Assembly (NCBI GenBank): GCA_015056325.1
Contig: SVGL01000021.1
Coordinates: 1-37,788, forward strand
Origin: Clostridiales bacterium
Lineage (GTDB): Bacteria; Bacillota; Clostridia; Christensenellales; Aristaeellaceae
DNA: 37,788 nt
Direction of reading: 5' to 3'
Under the pieces are notes generated by a model that worked only from the letters and a program-made list of their open reading frames with translations, was not told the DNA's origin and did no database searches. Both the position numbers and the translations under genes were made by a program. Of this stretch, positions 23,423 through 31,219 are shown in pieces. Numbering within the stretch: position 1 is the stretch's first letter; every line of letters starts with the position of its first letter.

Positions 23423-23770
23423 TCAACCTTCCTTAGCCCATGCGTCCCACACCTCCGGCTGATAGCCGATGGTGCACTTGTTTCCGTTGCGGACAATGGG
23501 GCTTTTCAGCAGCCAGGGGCACTCGATGATGTAATCCCGCAGTGCGCTGTCGAGGCTGCAATGAGCCGCCGGATGCTCGATAACCTTCTTGTCGTCCCGG
23601 TCGATCAAGCCGCTGAGACCCACGCCCTTGGCCATCACCTGCAGCTCTCGCTCGCCCAGCTTGTGCTTCTTCAGGTCCATCACCTGCACCTTGATGCGGC
23701 GCTCCTTGAAGTACCGCTCGGCCTTCTGCACATCGAAATTCTTCTTGCTGATGTAAAGCTGGATGTTCAT
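23423..23770 (-). CDS. ArsC/Spx-family thioredoxin-fold protein lacking the N-terminal cysteine
   Basis: A 115-residue ArsC/Spx-like protein. The opening MNIQLYISKKNFDVQKAERYFKERRIK matches the family, where the equivalent of N11 is normally the reactive Cys (KKCxT/S). The characteristic DLKKHKLGERELQ and the C-terminal LLKSPIVRNGNKCTIGYQPEVW are present. Arsenate reduction or Spx-type disulfide sensing through that Cys is therefore not possible. C70, C84 and C98 remain, but none is in the family's active position. AGGAGG is 8 nt before the ATG, which overlaps the dnaI stop by one base (TGATG). It is the last gene of the dnaD-dnaI operon; its role is unknown. Confidence 0.82.
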   Translation of the reverse strand: MNIQLYISKKNFDVQKAERYFKERRIKVQVMDLKKHKLGERELQVMAKGVGLSGLIDRDDKKVIEHPAAHCSLDSALRDYIIECPWLLKSPIVRNGNKCTIGYQPEVWDAWAKEG

Positions 23771-24741
23771 CACACATTCCTCCTGCGCACGTCGTCACCC
23801 GCAAACTGCACCAGCCTGCACTGGGTGTTGTTCATCAGCCGGGATGCGATGCGTTCGGTGTAGCGGCGGCGGAGCTCGTCCTCCATCAGGTTGGTGGAGA
23901 GAATCGTGCCCTTGCCCCGCAGCTGGCGCTCGTTGATCAGGTTGAACCACTGAGGGATGGTGATGTTCTCCATCAGGGGCTCCACGCCCATGTCGTCAAT
24001 CATGAGAACGTCGGCGTCCATGAGGGCGTCCAGGTCGTCCGTGTTGCCGGACATGTAGGCCTTGCGGGCAGTCTCCAGGAACTTATACGCGCTGATGACC
24101 AGCACATTCTGTCCCCGCTGGATGAGCCGCTTGGCCATCGCGTGCATGAGGTAGGTCTTGCCCAGGCCGCTCTGGCCCATGAGGAGCATGTCCTTCACCG
24201 GAACGGCGGGGTAATTCTCCGCGTAGGACTCGCAGGCCTTGCGGATGACGTTCATCAGGTCGCGCTGGGAATAGGTCTTGCCGGGCAGCTTTTCAGCCGA
24301 AAACACGTTCAGGTCGAAGGCCTCGAAGCTCTGCGCGGTACTCTCACTGAGGCCCATGCGCTGGTACATCCGCGCGTAGAAGGCCTGATTGAAGCACTCG
24401 CAGTTCTCCCGGATGACTTCGCCCACATAACCGGTGTCGCCGCAGAGGGGGCATTTACACACTGGGTCAAGGTATTTTTCGTCAAAGCCGTGCTGACGGA
24501 GCAAGCTGGTCAAACGCTTGTTGAGCACATCCATCTTCTGGGGGATGTCCTCCGCGCTGGCCTTGCCGTCCAGGATACCGCGCAGGGTGCCGAAAATCAG
24601 GTTCTGCCGGGCGTCCAGCACCTGGCCGATCTCCGGGCAGGCGGCTTCGGCCTGCATGCGGCGGAAGGCTTCCTCCCGCTGATTGGCTTGCTGGCGCTGC
24701 TCGTACTCCGCGTGCAGCTCCTGCAGGATGATATTACGCAT
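23770..24741 (-). CDS. dnaI: Helicase loader DnaI/DnaC-like AAA+ ATPase
   Basis: Loads the replicative helicase onto DNA during initiation and restart. The 323-residue protein has an N-terminal helical region, a zinc-binding motif CKCPLCGDTGYV...CECF (about residues 95-120), and an AAA+ domain with Walker A LMGQSGLGKTYL (near 195) and Walker B VLMIDDMG (near 250). NERQLRGKGTILSTNL is sensor 1, and the C-terminus carries the arginine-rich RRRYTERIASRL. Two starts exist: ATG at 24741 has AGGAGG 9 nt upstream, while the ATG at 24747 would be only 3 nt from it, so 24741 is used. It overlaps the end of the DnaD-domain gene. Confidence 0.93.
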   Translation of the reverse strand: MRNIILQELHAEYEQRQQANQREEAFRRMQAEAACPEIGQVLDARQNLIFGTLRGILDGKASAEDIPQKMDVLNKRLTSLLRQHGFDEKYLDPVCKCPLCGDTGYVGEVIRENCECFNQAFYARMYQRMGLSESTAQSFEAFDLNVFSAEKLPGKTYSQRDLMNVIRKACESYAENYPAVPVKDMLLMGQSGLGKTYLMHAMAKRLIQRGQNVLVISAYKFLETARKAYMSGNTDDLDALMDADVLMIDDMGVEPLMENITIPQWFNLINERQLRGKGTILSTNLMEDELRRRYTERIASRLMNNTQCRLVQFAGDDVRRRNV

Positions 24742-26224
24742 CGCCATTCTCCTCCTGCCACTTTCTCATCATTGCGTCCATCGCATCCTCGGTGTGGGCA
24801 TACTCGCGCTGGGTGTAGTTCTGCTGCTCGACGACCTTCGGGCCGCGGGCGGGAGCAGTCTGCACAGGCTGTTTCGCGAGGGTCTGCTGATGGTTCTCGC
24901 GCTCCTGCATGGCAGCCTCAACGGTGGAAATGCCTTTCTCGTGGAAGCGGCCCAGCACCGTATCCAGGTAGAGCATGGGCTTCTCCTTGCCGATGGCCCA
25001 TGCGGCGCACTGGGTCACGAAGCCCATGTCGTAGCCGTAGTTCTCCAGCCACTTCTTCGCCAGACGGCGATCGGCGGCGTTGGGCTTGACGGACACGCCC
25101 AGCACCTCATAGAGCATCAGCAGGAAGTCGTTCATATCATCGACCTGCTTCATGTAATGGGTCACGTCGTCGGCGGATTCCAGGCCGTTGCGCTTCCATG
25201 CCTTGAGGGTCGTCATCACGCCCTCGAAGTCCGCGCCGCGCTTGGCGCATTCCTTGCCCGCCATGAGGATGATATTGTCCGGGTACAGCGCTCGCATGTC
25301 GGCATAAACCGCCAGCGTGCCCTCGTTGATGGTCACATTTTGCAGCTTCATGACCTTGAGCAAGGCCTTGAGGGGCGCGGCTGCGTCCTTCTCCTCGCGG
25401 AGGACGGCCTCCACACCGGCAGTCTTCTGCTGGGCACGCAGGCGGCTCAGGATGCCGCCCAGGTACGCGAAGGTCGGCTCGCCCTTCACCGTTTCAGCGC
25501 AGGCAGCCAGGATGTCCTCCTGGGAGAAGCCCCAGTCCACATGCCAGGTGCGGTACATGGCCTGCTCGTCTTCGGAGGGAGCGCGGCGCTTGCCGAACCG
25601 GCGGATGACCGCCCGGCTGCCGTCCCAGACGGCCTTATCGCGGGTGAGGACGATCTCCGCGTCCTCCACCGTTTTCACTTCTTCCTCCGCCAGCATCGCC
25701 GCACGCTTTTCGATGGTCTTGATAGCCACGTTCTTGCCGTGCTGGGCGATCATCTCGCGGATGAGATACACCACCACCTCCGCGGGCAGACCCATTTCCT
25801 CCACCCACTCATAGCAGCGGCTCATCTCCGCGCCGTGAAGGCGGCGATCATTGCCGAAAAGCCCGTACACCGCGCTGGCGAAGGCCTCGTATTCATGATC
25901 CACCGGCACCGCACCACCGGTCATGGTCAGCTGCTTGATGCTGACATATCGGAAGGCCGGCGGGTTATCCGCAATGCGGCGGACAAGGCCCTTGCGCTCC
26001 CAGTGACGGTAGGCGGTGAGGATCGCATCCTCGGAAAGGGACAGCTCCCGCGCCATCTGCGCGATATCCATCGCCTGCTGGGGATGGTAGCACTGCATCA
26101 GGCCGTACAGGTAGACCCGCACCGCATCGCCGGTGGCATTGGGCAGATATTCAAGAATGAACTGGTTGTCCACCGGGGTCACACCGTAATAGGCGTACTG
26201 CTCGTCAAAGCCGAACATGGGCAT
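24734..26224 (-). CDS. DnaD/DnaB-like primosome protein
   Basis: Replication initiation protein of 496 residues. The N-terminal winged-helix region (about 25-110, GDAVRVYLYGLMQCY and LSEDAILTAYRHWERKGLV) is typical of DnaD and DnaB. Two DnaD-type C-terminal domains seem to follow: one around 205-280 (WHVDWGFSQEDILAACAET...AYLGGIL) and one around 395-455 (WLENYGYDMGFVTQCAAWAIGK...YLDTVLGRFHEKG). This recalls Bacillus DnaB. It precedes dnaI by overlap, so the operon encodes helicase-loading functions. The N-terminal winged helix and two-domain layout make a prophage DnaD less likely. AAGGAGG is 8 nt before the ATG. Confidence 0.88.
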   Translation of the reverse strand: MPMFGFDEQYAYYGVTPVDNQFILEYLPNATGDAVRVYLYGLMQCYHPQQAMDIAQMARELSLSEDAILTAYRHWERKGLVRRIADNPPAFRYVSIKQLTMTGGAVPVDHEYEAFASAVYGLFGNDRRLHGAEMSRCYEWVEEMGLPAEVVVYLIREMIAQHGKNVAIKTIEKRAAMLAEEEVKTVEDAEIVLTRDKAVWDGSRAVIRRFGKRRAPSEDEQAMYRTWHVDWGFSQEDILAACAETVKGEPTFAYLGGILSRLRAQQKTAGVEAVLREEKDAAAPLKALLKVMKLQNVTINEGTLAVYADMRALYPDNIILMAGKECAKRGADFEGVMTTLKAWKRNGLESADDVTHYMKQVDDMNDFLLMLYEVLGVSVKPNAADRRLAKKWLENYGYDMGFVTQCAAWAIGKEKPMLYLDTVLGRFHEKGISTVEAAMQERENHQQTLAKQPVQTAPARGPKVVEQQNYTQREYAHTEDAMDAMMRKWQEENGDA

Positions 26225-26258
26225 GCGGGAGGCCTCCTTGCTTCATGGGGTAACGTTT

Positions 26259-26287
26259 ATTATAGCATACTCGTGCCTTTTCGACAA
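26259..26287 (-). promoter_or_regulatory. Promoter of the dnaD-dnaI operon
   Basis: Minus strand TTGTCG (26282-26287), 17-nt spacer, TATAAT (26259-26264) preceded by TGC (extended -10). Confidence 0.82.
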
Positions 26288-26300
26288 GGGCGGCAGCATG

Positions 26301-26329
26301 AAAAAGCGCGTTCCCCTCCGGGAACGCGC
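26301..26329 (-). terminator. Terminator after the SH3-like protein gene
   Basis: Minus strand GCGCGTTCCC, loop GGAG, GGGAACGCGC, followed by TTTTT. Ten-bp perfect stem. Confidence 0.92.
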
Positions 26330-26337
26330 ATGTGTCT

Positions 26338-27402
26338 TCACTTTTCCAGCCGGTTGACTTCCACATAACCCACAAAGCCCTGGTATTCCACCTGCGCCCA
26401 CTGCTTCGTTTCGTCGATCAGGTACACCACCGTGCCCTCAGACAGTTCCGCCAGACGATGGCCGCTCTCCCGGGCCACCAGGCGCAGATACGCCTTGTGG
26501 GCCACCGCGATCTCCTGTGCATCCTCGCAGACGTCATACATTTCCAGCGCGCTGGTGATGACATAGCCCACCGTGCCCTCGGCAAACACCTTGGTGTACT
26601 TCTCGCTCTTGCCCAGCACCAACACGATACTGCCGGTCTTGAACTTCTTGATCACGCCGCCCTTGCCCTCATCACGGGCATAGACGGAGGCCACGCCGTT
26701 CTTGGGTGCGTAGATGCGTGCCAGAGGGTTTTCCGCCTCGCCCGCATCCCAGATGAGGGAGGAGGTAGGGACGGTCAGCTCCTCCCCCTCCAGGCGGACA
26801 GTGCTGTTCACCATGCCCGGCAGAACCATCTCCACCTCTTTGTCCGCTTCCTCCACCTTCATGGTGATGACCGGCGGGGTAAGGGGCTCCTCCTTGACGA
26901 TGACGATCTCGCCGTTTTCGTTTCTTTCGCCTCGCAGCCCCTGGCGCATGCCGTCAAGGAAGCCCTGAATCTGATCTTCAGAGTAGCCATAGGTAAGCAG
27001 ATTGTATCTCACCGCAGTTTCATCCCGCCAGGCCATGCCGGGGATACTGGTCTTTTCTCCGCTGGTGGAATAGATCGTCAGGCTGTTGCTGGTGTAGGTG
27101 CCCTTGTCGATCCAGCCCGTTTTTTCTCCGCCGCTCCAGAAGGTCACCATCGCCTTATCGTCCTTGGTCTGCATCAAACGGATGCACTTGGCGTTGGCCA
27201 GCGTGCCAATCGGCTCAAAGGTGTAGACCACTTCGCCATCCACATGCCAGGGTTGCATCAGATACAATGTGCTGGTACGGGTCATGCGCCATTTGCAGGT
27301 CTTGTTGAAGGTATTTTCGTCCACCACATAGGCCGCCCCCTCTGTCACCGGCAGCAGCACGAGCATCATCAGCAAACACAGCAGCCTCATCATTCGCTTC
27401 AT
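26338..27402 (-). CDS. Secreted protein with SH3-like domains
   Basis: Predicted exported protein of 354 residues, function unknown. Residues 1-23 form a signal peptide (MKRMMRLLCLLMMLVLLPVTEGA). The body has an N-terminal SH3-like segment (TRTSTLYLMQPWHVDGE...GWIDKGTYTSNS) and a central acidic region. Two more SH3-like repeats sit near the C-terminus (ASVYARDEGKGGVIKKFKTGSIVLVLGKS...GYVITSALEMYD and AYLRLVARESGHRLAELSEG...GYVEVNRLEK). Bacterial SH3 domains usually bind cell wall. The ATG at 27402 has AAGGAG 8 nt upstream. It resembles the YARHG-domain protein near 3.2-4.1 kb in its signal peptide (both start MKR) and SH3-like content. Confidence 0.75.
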   Translation of the reverse strand: MKRMMRLLCLLMMLVLLPVTEGAAYVVDENTFNKTCKWRMTRTSTLYLMQPWHVDGEVVYTFEPIGTLANAKCIRLMQTKDDKAMVTFWSGGEKTGWIDKGTYTSNSLTIYSTSGEKTSIPGMAWRDETAVRYNLLTYGYSEDQIQGFLDGMRQGLRGERNENGEIVIVKEEPLTPPVITMKVEEADKEVEMVLPGMVNSTVRLEGEELTVPTSSLIWDAGEAENPLARIYAPKNGVASVYARDEGKGGVIKKFKTGSIVLVLGKSEKYTKVFAEGTVGYVITSALEMYDVCEDAQEIAVAHKAYLRLVARESGHRLAELSEGTVVYLIDETKQWAQVEYQGFVGYVEVNRLEK

Positions 27403-27430
27403 ATGGATCGCTCCTTGCGGGTTTTCTTGT

Positions 27431-27459
27431 ATTATACAGCCAGTCCGCGCAAAAGTCAA
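27431..27459 (-). promoter_or_regulatory. Promoter of the SH3-like protein gene
   Basis: Minus strand TTGACT (27454-27459), 17-nt spacer, TATAAT (27431-27436). Confidence 0.85.
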
Positions 27460-27531
27460 CATATTTGTAACAATTTTCATCTTTTTGTAACCCTGTTTTT
27501 CTTGTCATACGCAGCTTTGCAAGTTCCCCCA

Positions 27532-27560
27532 TTCCCATTTCCCACATCTTGTGGTATAAT
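27532..27560 (+). promoter_or_regulatory. Probable promoter of the GH105 gene
   Basis: TATAAT (27555-27560) with TGG as an extended -10; a poor -35, TTCCCA (27532-27537), lies 17 nt upstream. The weak -35 might mean that an activator is needed. Confidence 0.6.
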
Positions 27561-27592
27561 GGCTGCAACAAATCCTCCGGGAGGTACATGAG

Positions 27593-28753
27593 ATGAATAT
27601 GATCGAGCGCTATGTGGAGCGTATGATGGCGGAATCCGCGCCGGACAGGCCCCTGTGGAACATCGAGAAGATCAAGGAAGGCAAGATCAACGGCTGGAAT
27701 TATATCGACGGCTGCATGATGATCGCCCTGCTGACCCTCCACCGCATCACGGGCGAAGAGCGCTACTACACCTTCGCCGAACGCTTCCTGGATCACTATG
27801 TGTTCGAGGACGGCAGCCTGCGCGGCTACAAGGAAGCTGACTACAACCTGGACAACATCTGCGAAGGCCGGGTGCTCTTTGATTTGTACCGCCTCTCCGG
27901 CAAGGAAAAGTACCGCCGGGCCATCGACACCCTGCGCGGCCAGCTGGAACGTCAGCCCCGTACCCACGAGGGCAATTTCTGGCATAAGCAGATCTACCCC
28001 AACCAGGTCTGGCTGGACGGCCTCTACATGGCGCAGGTCTTCTACACCCGCTGCACCACCGAGCTGGAGGACTGCGCCGGATATGAAGACATCCACCGCC
28101 AGTTCATGACTGTCCGCGAGCGCATGTACGACCCGGCAACGGGCCTCTACCGCCACGGCTACGACGCCAGCAAGACCGCATTTTGGGCGGACAAGGAGAC
28201 CGGTCTCTCCGCGAACCCCTGGCTGCGGAGCCTGGGCTGGTTCTCTGCGGCGCTGATCGACGTGACCGCCGAGATCGCCCCCGGCCACGAGGACTTCCGC
28301 AATGACATGGTCGCCATCGCCCAGGATCTGGCCCAGCGCCTCCTGCCCTACATTGACAAGAACACCAGCATGCTCTGGCAGGTTCCTAACCAGATCGGCC
28401 GGGAGGGCAACTACCCGGAAACCAGCGGCTCCGCCATGGCGGCGTACTTCTACTTGAAGGGCGCGCGGCTGGGCATGCTGGATGCCTCCTACGCCAAGGT
28501 GGGCGCGGAAATCTTCGGCGCGATCTGCAAGCGCTACCTGTCCGAGACGGAGGGCAAATTGAACCTGGGCGGCATCTGCCTGGTGGCAGGCCTCGGCCCG
28601 GAGAACAACCGCCGCCGCGATGGCAGCTACGAATACTACATTTCCGAGCCCATCGTGGAGAACGACGCCAAGGGCCTAGCGCCCTTCCTGATGTGCTACA
28701 CGGAGCTGCTGCAGTCCGGCATGGCGGATGAGGTGCTGGCAGGCCTCGAATAA
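27593..28753 (+). CDS. Glycoside hydrolase family 105, unsaturated uronyl hydrolase
   Basis: Cytosolic enzyme that removes unsaturated galacturonyl (or glucuronyl) residues from oligosaccharides made by polysaccharide lyases, 386 residues. The (alpha/alpha)6-barrel motifs of the YteR/YesR family are present: WNYIDGCMMIAL, PNQVWLDGLYMAQVFY with the likely catalytic acid D142, GLYRHGYDASKTAFWAD, NPWLRSLGWFSAALIDV and NYPETSGSAMAAYFYLKGARLG. No signal peptide, consistent with intracellular action. GGGAGG is 8 nt before the ATG. It stands alone, without neighbouring lyase or transporter genes, so the natural substrate (pectin or other) is open. Confidence 0.92.
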   Translation: MNMIERYVERMMAESAPDRPLWNIEKIKEGKINGWNYIDGCMMIALLTLHRITGEERYYTFAERFLDHYVFEDGSLRGYKEADYNLDNICEGRVLFDLYRLSGKEKYRRAIDTLRGQLERQPRTHEGNFWHKQIYPNQVWLDGLYMAQVFYTRCTTELEDCAGYEDIHRQFMTVRERMYDPATGLYRHGYDASKTAFWADKETGLSANPWLRSLGWFSAALIDVTAEIAPGHEDFRNDMVAIAQDLAQRLLPYIDKNTSMLWQVPNQIGREGNYPETSGSAMAAYFYLKGARLGMLDASYAKVGAEIFGAICKRYLSETEGKLNLGGICLVAGLGPENNRRRDGSYEYYISEPIVENDAKGLAPFLMCYTELLQSGMADEVLAGLE

Positions 28754-28762
28754 TGGCATACG

Positions 28763-28799
28763 AAAAGGGAGACGGTGCGTGCCGTCTCCCTTGTTTTTT
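28763..28799. terminator. Bidirectional terminator between GH105 and nfnB
   Basis: AAGGGAGACGG (28765-28775), loop TGCGTG, CCGTCTCCCTT (28782-28792), then GTTTTTT on plus; the minus strand continues into TTTT. Confidence 0.92.
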
Positions 28800-28803
28800 A
28801 CGC

Positions 28804-30192
28804 TTATTCCGCAGGGTGATCCTCCTGAATTGCCTTTGCAGCCTTCTTGCCCGCGCCCATGGCGAGGATGACGGTTGCCGCGCCGGTGACCGCGTCGCCG
28901 CCAGCATACACATGCGGCTTGCCGCAGCGGCCCATGTCGTCGGTGGTGATGCCGCCCCAGGTCTCGGTGGGGAGATCAGGGGTGGTCTTCTTGATGAGGG
29001 GGTTGGGGCTGTTGCCAATGGCCACGATGACCGTCTCCACCGGCAGGTCAAACTCGCTGCCCTCGATCACCACGGGACGGCGGCGGCCGCGGGCGTCAGG
29101 CTCGCCCAGCTCCATCTTCACGCAGGTCATGGCGGAAACGAAGCCGTTCTCGTCTCCCTTGATGGCGGTGGGGTTGGTGAGCATCAGGAAGTTGATGCCC
29201 TCCTCCTTGGCATGGTGGACTTCCTCGGCGCGGGCGGGCATTTCCTTTTCGGAGCGGCGGTACACGATGGACACCTCCGCGCCCAGACGCTTGGCGCAGC
29301 GGGCCGCGTCCATCGCGACGTTGCCGCCGCCGATGACAGCTACACGCTGGCCGACCTTCACTGGAGTATCCGCCTGGGGGAAGGTATACGCCTTCATCAG
29401 GTTGATGCGGGTAAGGAATTCGTTGGCGCTGTACACGCCGCACAGGCTCTCGCCGGGGATTCGCTGGAAATTCGGCAGGCCCGCGCCGGAGCCCACGAAC
29501 ACCGCGTCAAACTTGTCGTCATTGAGGAGCTCATCGATGGTCATTGCGCGACCCACGACGGCGTTGGTGACGATCTTCACGCCCAGGGCGCGGATGTTGT
29601 CGATCTCCTTCTGCACCAGCTTCTTGGGCAGGCGGAACTCAGGGATGCCGTACATCAGCACGCCGCCAGGGGTATGAAGGGCTTCATAAACCGTCACGTC
29701 CCAGCCAGCACGGGCCAGGTCGGCAGCGCAGGTCAGACCCGCAGGGCCGGAGCCCACCACAGCAGCGCGCTTGCCGTTCTTGGGGGCAGTCTCGGCAGAA
29801 ACATCGCCCTCGTTCATGGCCCAGTCCGCCGCGAAACGCTCCAGGCGGCCGATACCCACCGGCTCACCCTTGATGCCGCGGACGCACTTGCTCTCGCACT
29901 GGGTCTCCTGGGGACAGACGCGGCCGCAGATGGCAGGCAGGCCATTCTGGGTACGGATGATCTCATAGGCAGCCTGGAAATCTCCTTCCTTGATCTTGCT
30001 GATGAAGGAAGGAATCGGCACACCCACCGGGCAGCCGCTGACGCAGGGCGCATGCTTGCAGCTCAGGCAGCGGTCGGCTTCCTCCATGGCAATCTCGCGG
30101 GTGTAGCCCAGAGCGACCTCCTTGAAGTTGGCTGCTCGGAGGCCGGGCTCCTGCTCAGGCATTGGGTTCTTCTTCAGGCTCATGTTCGGCAT
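28804..30192 (-). CDS. nfnB: NfnB, NADPH-binding subunit of NADH-dependent ferredoxin:NADP+ oxidoreductase (GltD-like)
   Basis: Large subunit of the cytosolic electron-bifurcating transhydrogenase, 462 residues. The N-terminus has two [4Fe-4S] cysteine sets: CLSCKHAPCVSGCP (C42, C45, C50, C54) and CGRVCPQETQCESKC (C89, C93, C99, C103). Two Rossmann folds follow, VVGSGPAGLTCAADLARAG (FAD) and VAVIGGGNVAMDAARCAKRLG with YRRSEKEMPAR (NADP). AAGGAGGG is 8 nt before the ATG at 30192, one base after the nfnA stop. Alone it could be read as glutamate synthase small subunit (GltD). Pairing with nfnA and the absence of gltB favour NfnB. Confidence 0.9.
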   Translation of the reverse strand: MPNMSLKKNPMPEQEPGLRAANFKEVALGYTREIAMEEADRCLSCKHAPCVSGCPVGVPIPSFISKIKEGDFQAAYEIIRTQNGLPAICGRVCPQETQCESKCVRGIKGEPVGIGRLERFAADWAMNEGDVSAETAPKNGKRAAVVGSGPAGLTCAADLARAGWDVTVYEALHTPGGVLMYGIPEFRLPKKLVQKEIDNIRALGVKIVTNAVVGRAMTIDELLNDDKFDAVFVGSGAGLPNFQRIPGESLCGVYSANEFLTRINLMKAYTFPQADTPVKVGQRVAVIGGGNVAMDAARCAKRLGAEVSIVYRRSEKEMPARAEEVHHAKEEGINFLMLTNPTAIKGDENGFVSAMTCVKMELGEPDARGRRRPVVIEGSEFDLPVETVIVAIGNSPNPLIKKTTPDLPTETWGGITTDDMGRCGKPHVYAGGDAVTGAATVILAMGAGKKAAKAIQEDHPAE

Positions 30193-30193
30193 A

Positions 30194-31057
30194 TCAAACA
30201 CCCTCCTTTTCGGGGGCAGGTACTGTCTGCCGGCGGCAGGCATGGAGCTTCTCCTTCGCCTGCATCTCTTCGGGGCGGTACATGCGGCTGCGGGAGATGG
30301 CCTCGTCCCAATCGATGAGGTGACCGTCGAAGTCAGGACCGTCCACGCAGGCGAACTTGGTGACCCCGCCCACGGTGACGCGGCAGCCGCCGCACATGCC
30401 CGTGCCGTCGATCATGACGGGATTCATGCTGACGATGGTCTTGACCTCATAGGGCTTGGTCAGGTCGCACACGGCGCGCATCATGGGCAGCGGGCCGATG
30501 GCGATGACCTCGTCGTATTTTTTTCCTTCGGCGAGCTTCTGTTGGAGCGCCTGGGTGACGAAGCCCTTGTTGCCGTTGGAGCCATCGTCGGTCATGACAG
30601 TCAGCTCGGTGCAGGCAGCGGTCAGCTCGTCCTTGAGGATAATCAGCTCCTCATTGCGGAAGCCGACGATCAGGTCCACCTCACAGCCCGCCTCATGCAG
30701 GGCCTTGGCCTGGGGATAGGCAATGGCAACGCCCAGACCGCCGCCGATGACAGCAGCCCGCTTGACGCCCTCAGTGTGGCTCGGCTCGCCCAGGGGGCCC
30801 ACGAAGTCCAGCAGGGCCTCGCCTTCTTCGAGGGTGTCGAGCTTCTCCGTGGTGTAGCCGACCTTCTGGAAGATGATCGTCACCGTGCCCTTTTCACGGT
30901 CATAACCGGCGATGGTCAGCGGGATGCGCTCGCCTTCCTCGTCAATGCGGAAGATAATAAACTGACCAGGCAGCGCCTTGCGGGCCACCAGGGGGGCTTC
31001 GATTTCCATCAGCGTGACCGTGGGATTCAGCACGCGCTTCTTGACAATGGGAAACAT
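30194..31057 (-). CDS. nfnA: NfnA, NAD-binding FAD/[2Fe-2S] subunit
   Basis: Small subunit of NfnAB, 287 residues, related to dihydroorotate dehydrogenase electron-transfer subunits (PyrK) and SudB. It has an FAD-binding barrel (LPGQFIIFRIDEEGERIPLTIAGYD), the NAD-binding GGGLGVAIAYPQAKAL, and a C-terminal [2Fe-2S] loop MCGGCRVTVGG...FACVDGPDFDGHLIDWDEA. NfnAB couples NADPH, NADH and ferredoxin redox states in anaerobes. AGGAGGCGG precedes the ATG. Its promoter spacer carries a palindrome that may be an operator. Confidence 0.92.
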   Translation of the reverse strand: MFPIVKKRVLNPTVTLMEIEAPLVARKALPGQFIIFRIDEEGERIPLTIAGYDREKGTVTIIFQKVGYTTEKLDTLEEGEALLDFVGPLGEPSHTEGVKRAAVIGGGLGVAIAYPQAKALHEAGCEVDLIVGFRNEELIILKDELTAACTELTVMTDDGSNGNKGFVTQALQQKLAEGKKYDEVIAIGPLPMMRAVCDLTKPYEVKTIVSMNPVMIDGTGMCGGCRVTVGGVTKFACVDGPDFDGHLIDWDEAISRSRMYRPEEMQAKEKLHACRRQTVPAPEKEGV

Positions 31058-31094
31058 AAAGTTCCGCCTCCTGTTGAGCAGATATACAAAGCTT

Positions 31095-31124
31095 ATTGTA
31101 CTACAAGTTCCGCTTGTAATGCAA
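31095..31124 (-). promoter_or_regulatory. Promoter of nfnAB with palindromic operator in the spacer
   Basis: Minus strand TTGCAT (31119-31124), 18-nt spacer, TACAAT (31095-31100). The spacer contains TACAAG-N5-CTTGTA (31102-31118, a perfect 6-bp inverted repeat). A further CTTGTA lies at 31131-31136. Palindromes in slightly long spacers are characteristic of MerR-type control; no regulator gene is nearby. Confidence 0.6.
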
Positions 31125-31174
31125 GGGGCGCTTGTACTTTTGATGTGTTATCCGGGCCGCATGCCGCTCCATAC

Positions 31175-31206
31175 AAAAACCGCCGCACCCTCTCAGACGC
31201 GGCGGT
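31175..31206 (-). terminator. Terminator after the NlpC/P60-like gene
   Basis: Minus strand ACCGCCGC, 11-nt loop, GCGGCGGT, followed by TTTT. Eight-bp GC-rich stem. Confidence 0.88.
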
Positions 31207-31219
31207 ATCGTTTATGCAC

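Noticed and set aside
28804-30192. Glutamate synthase small subunit (GltD)
   Set aside because: No gltB nearby and a one-base gap to an NfnA/PyrK-like gene; NfnB is the better reading.
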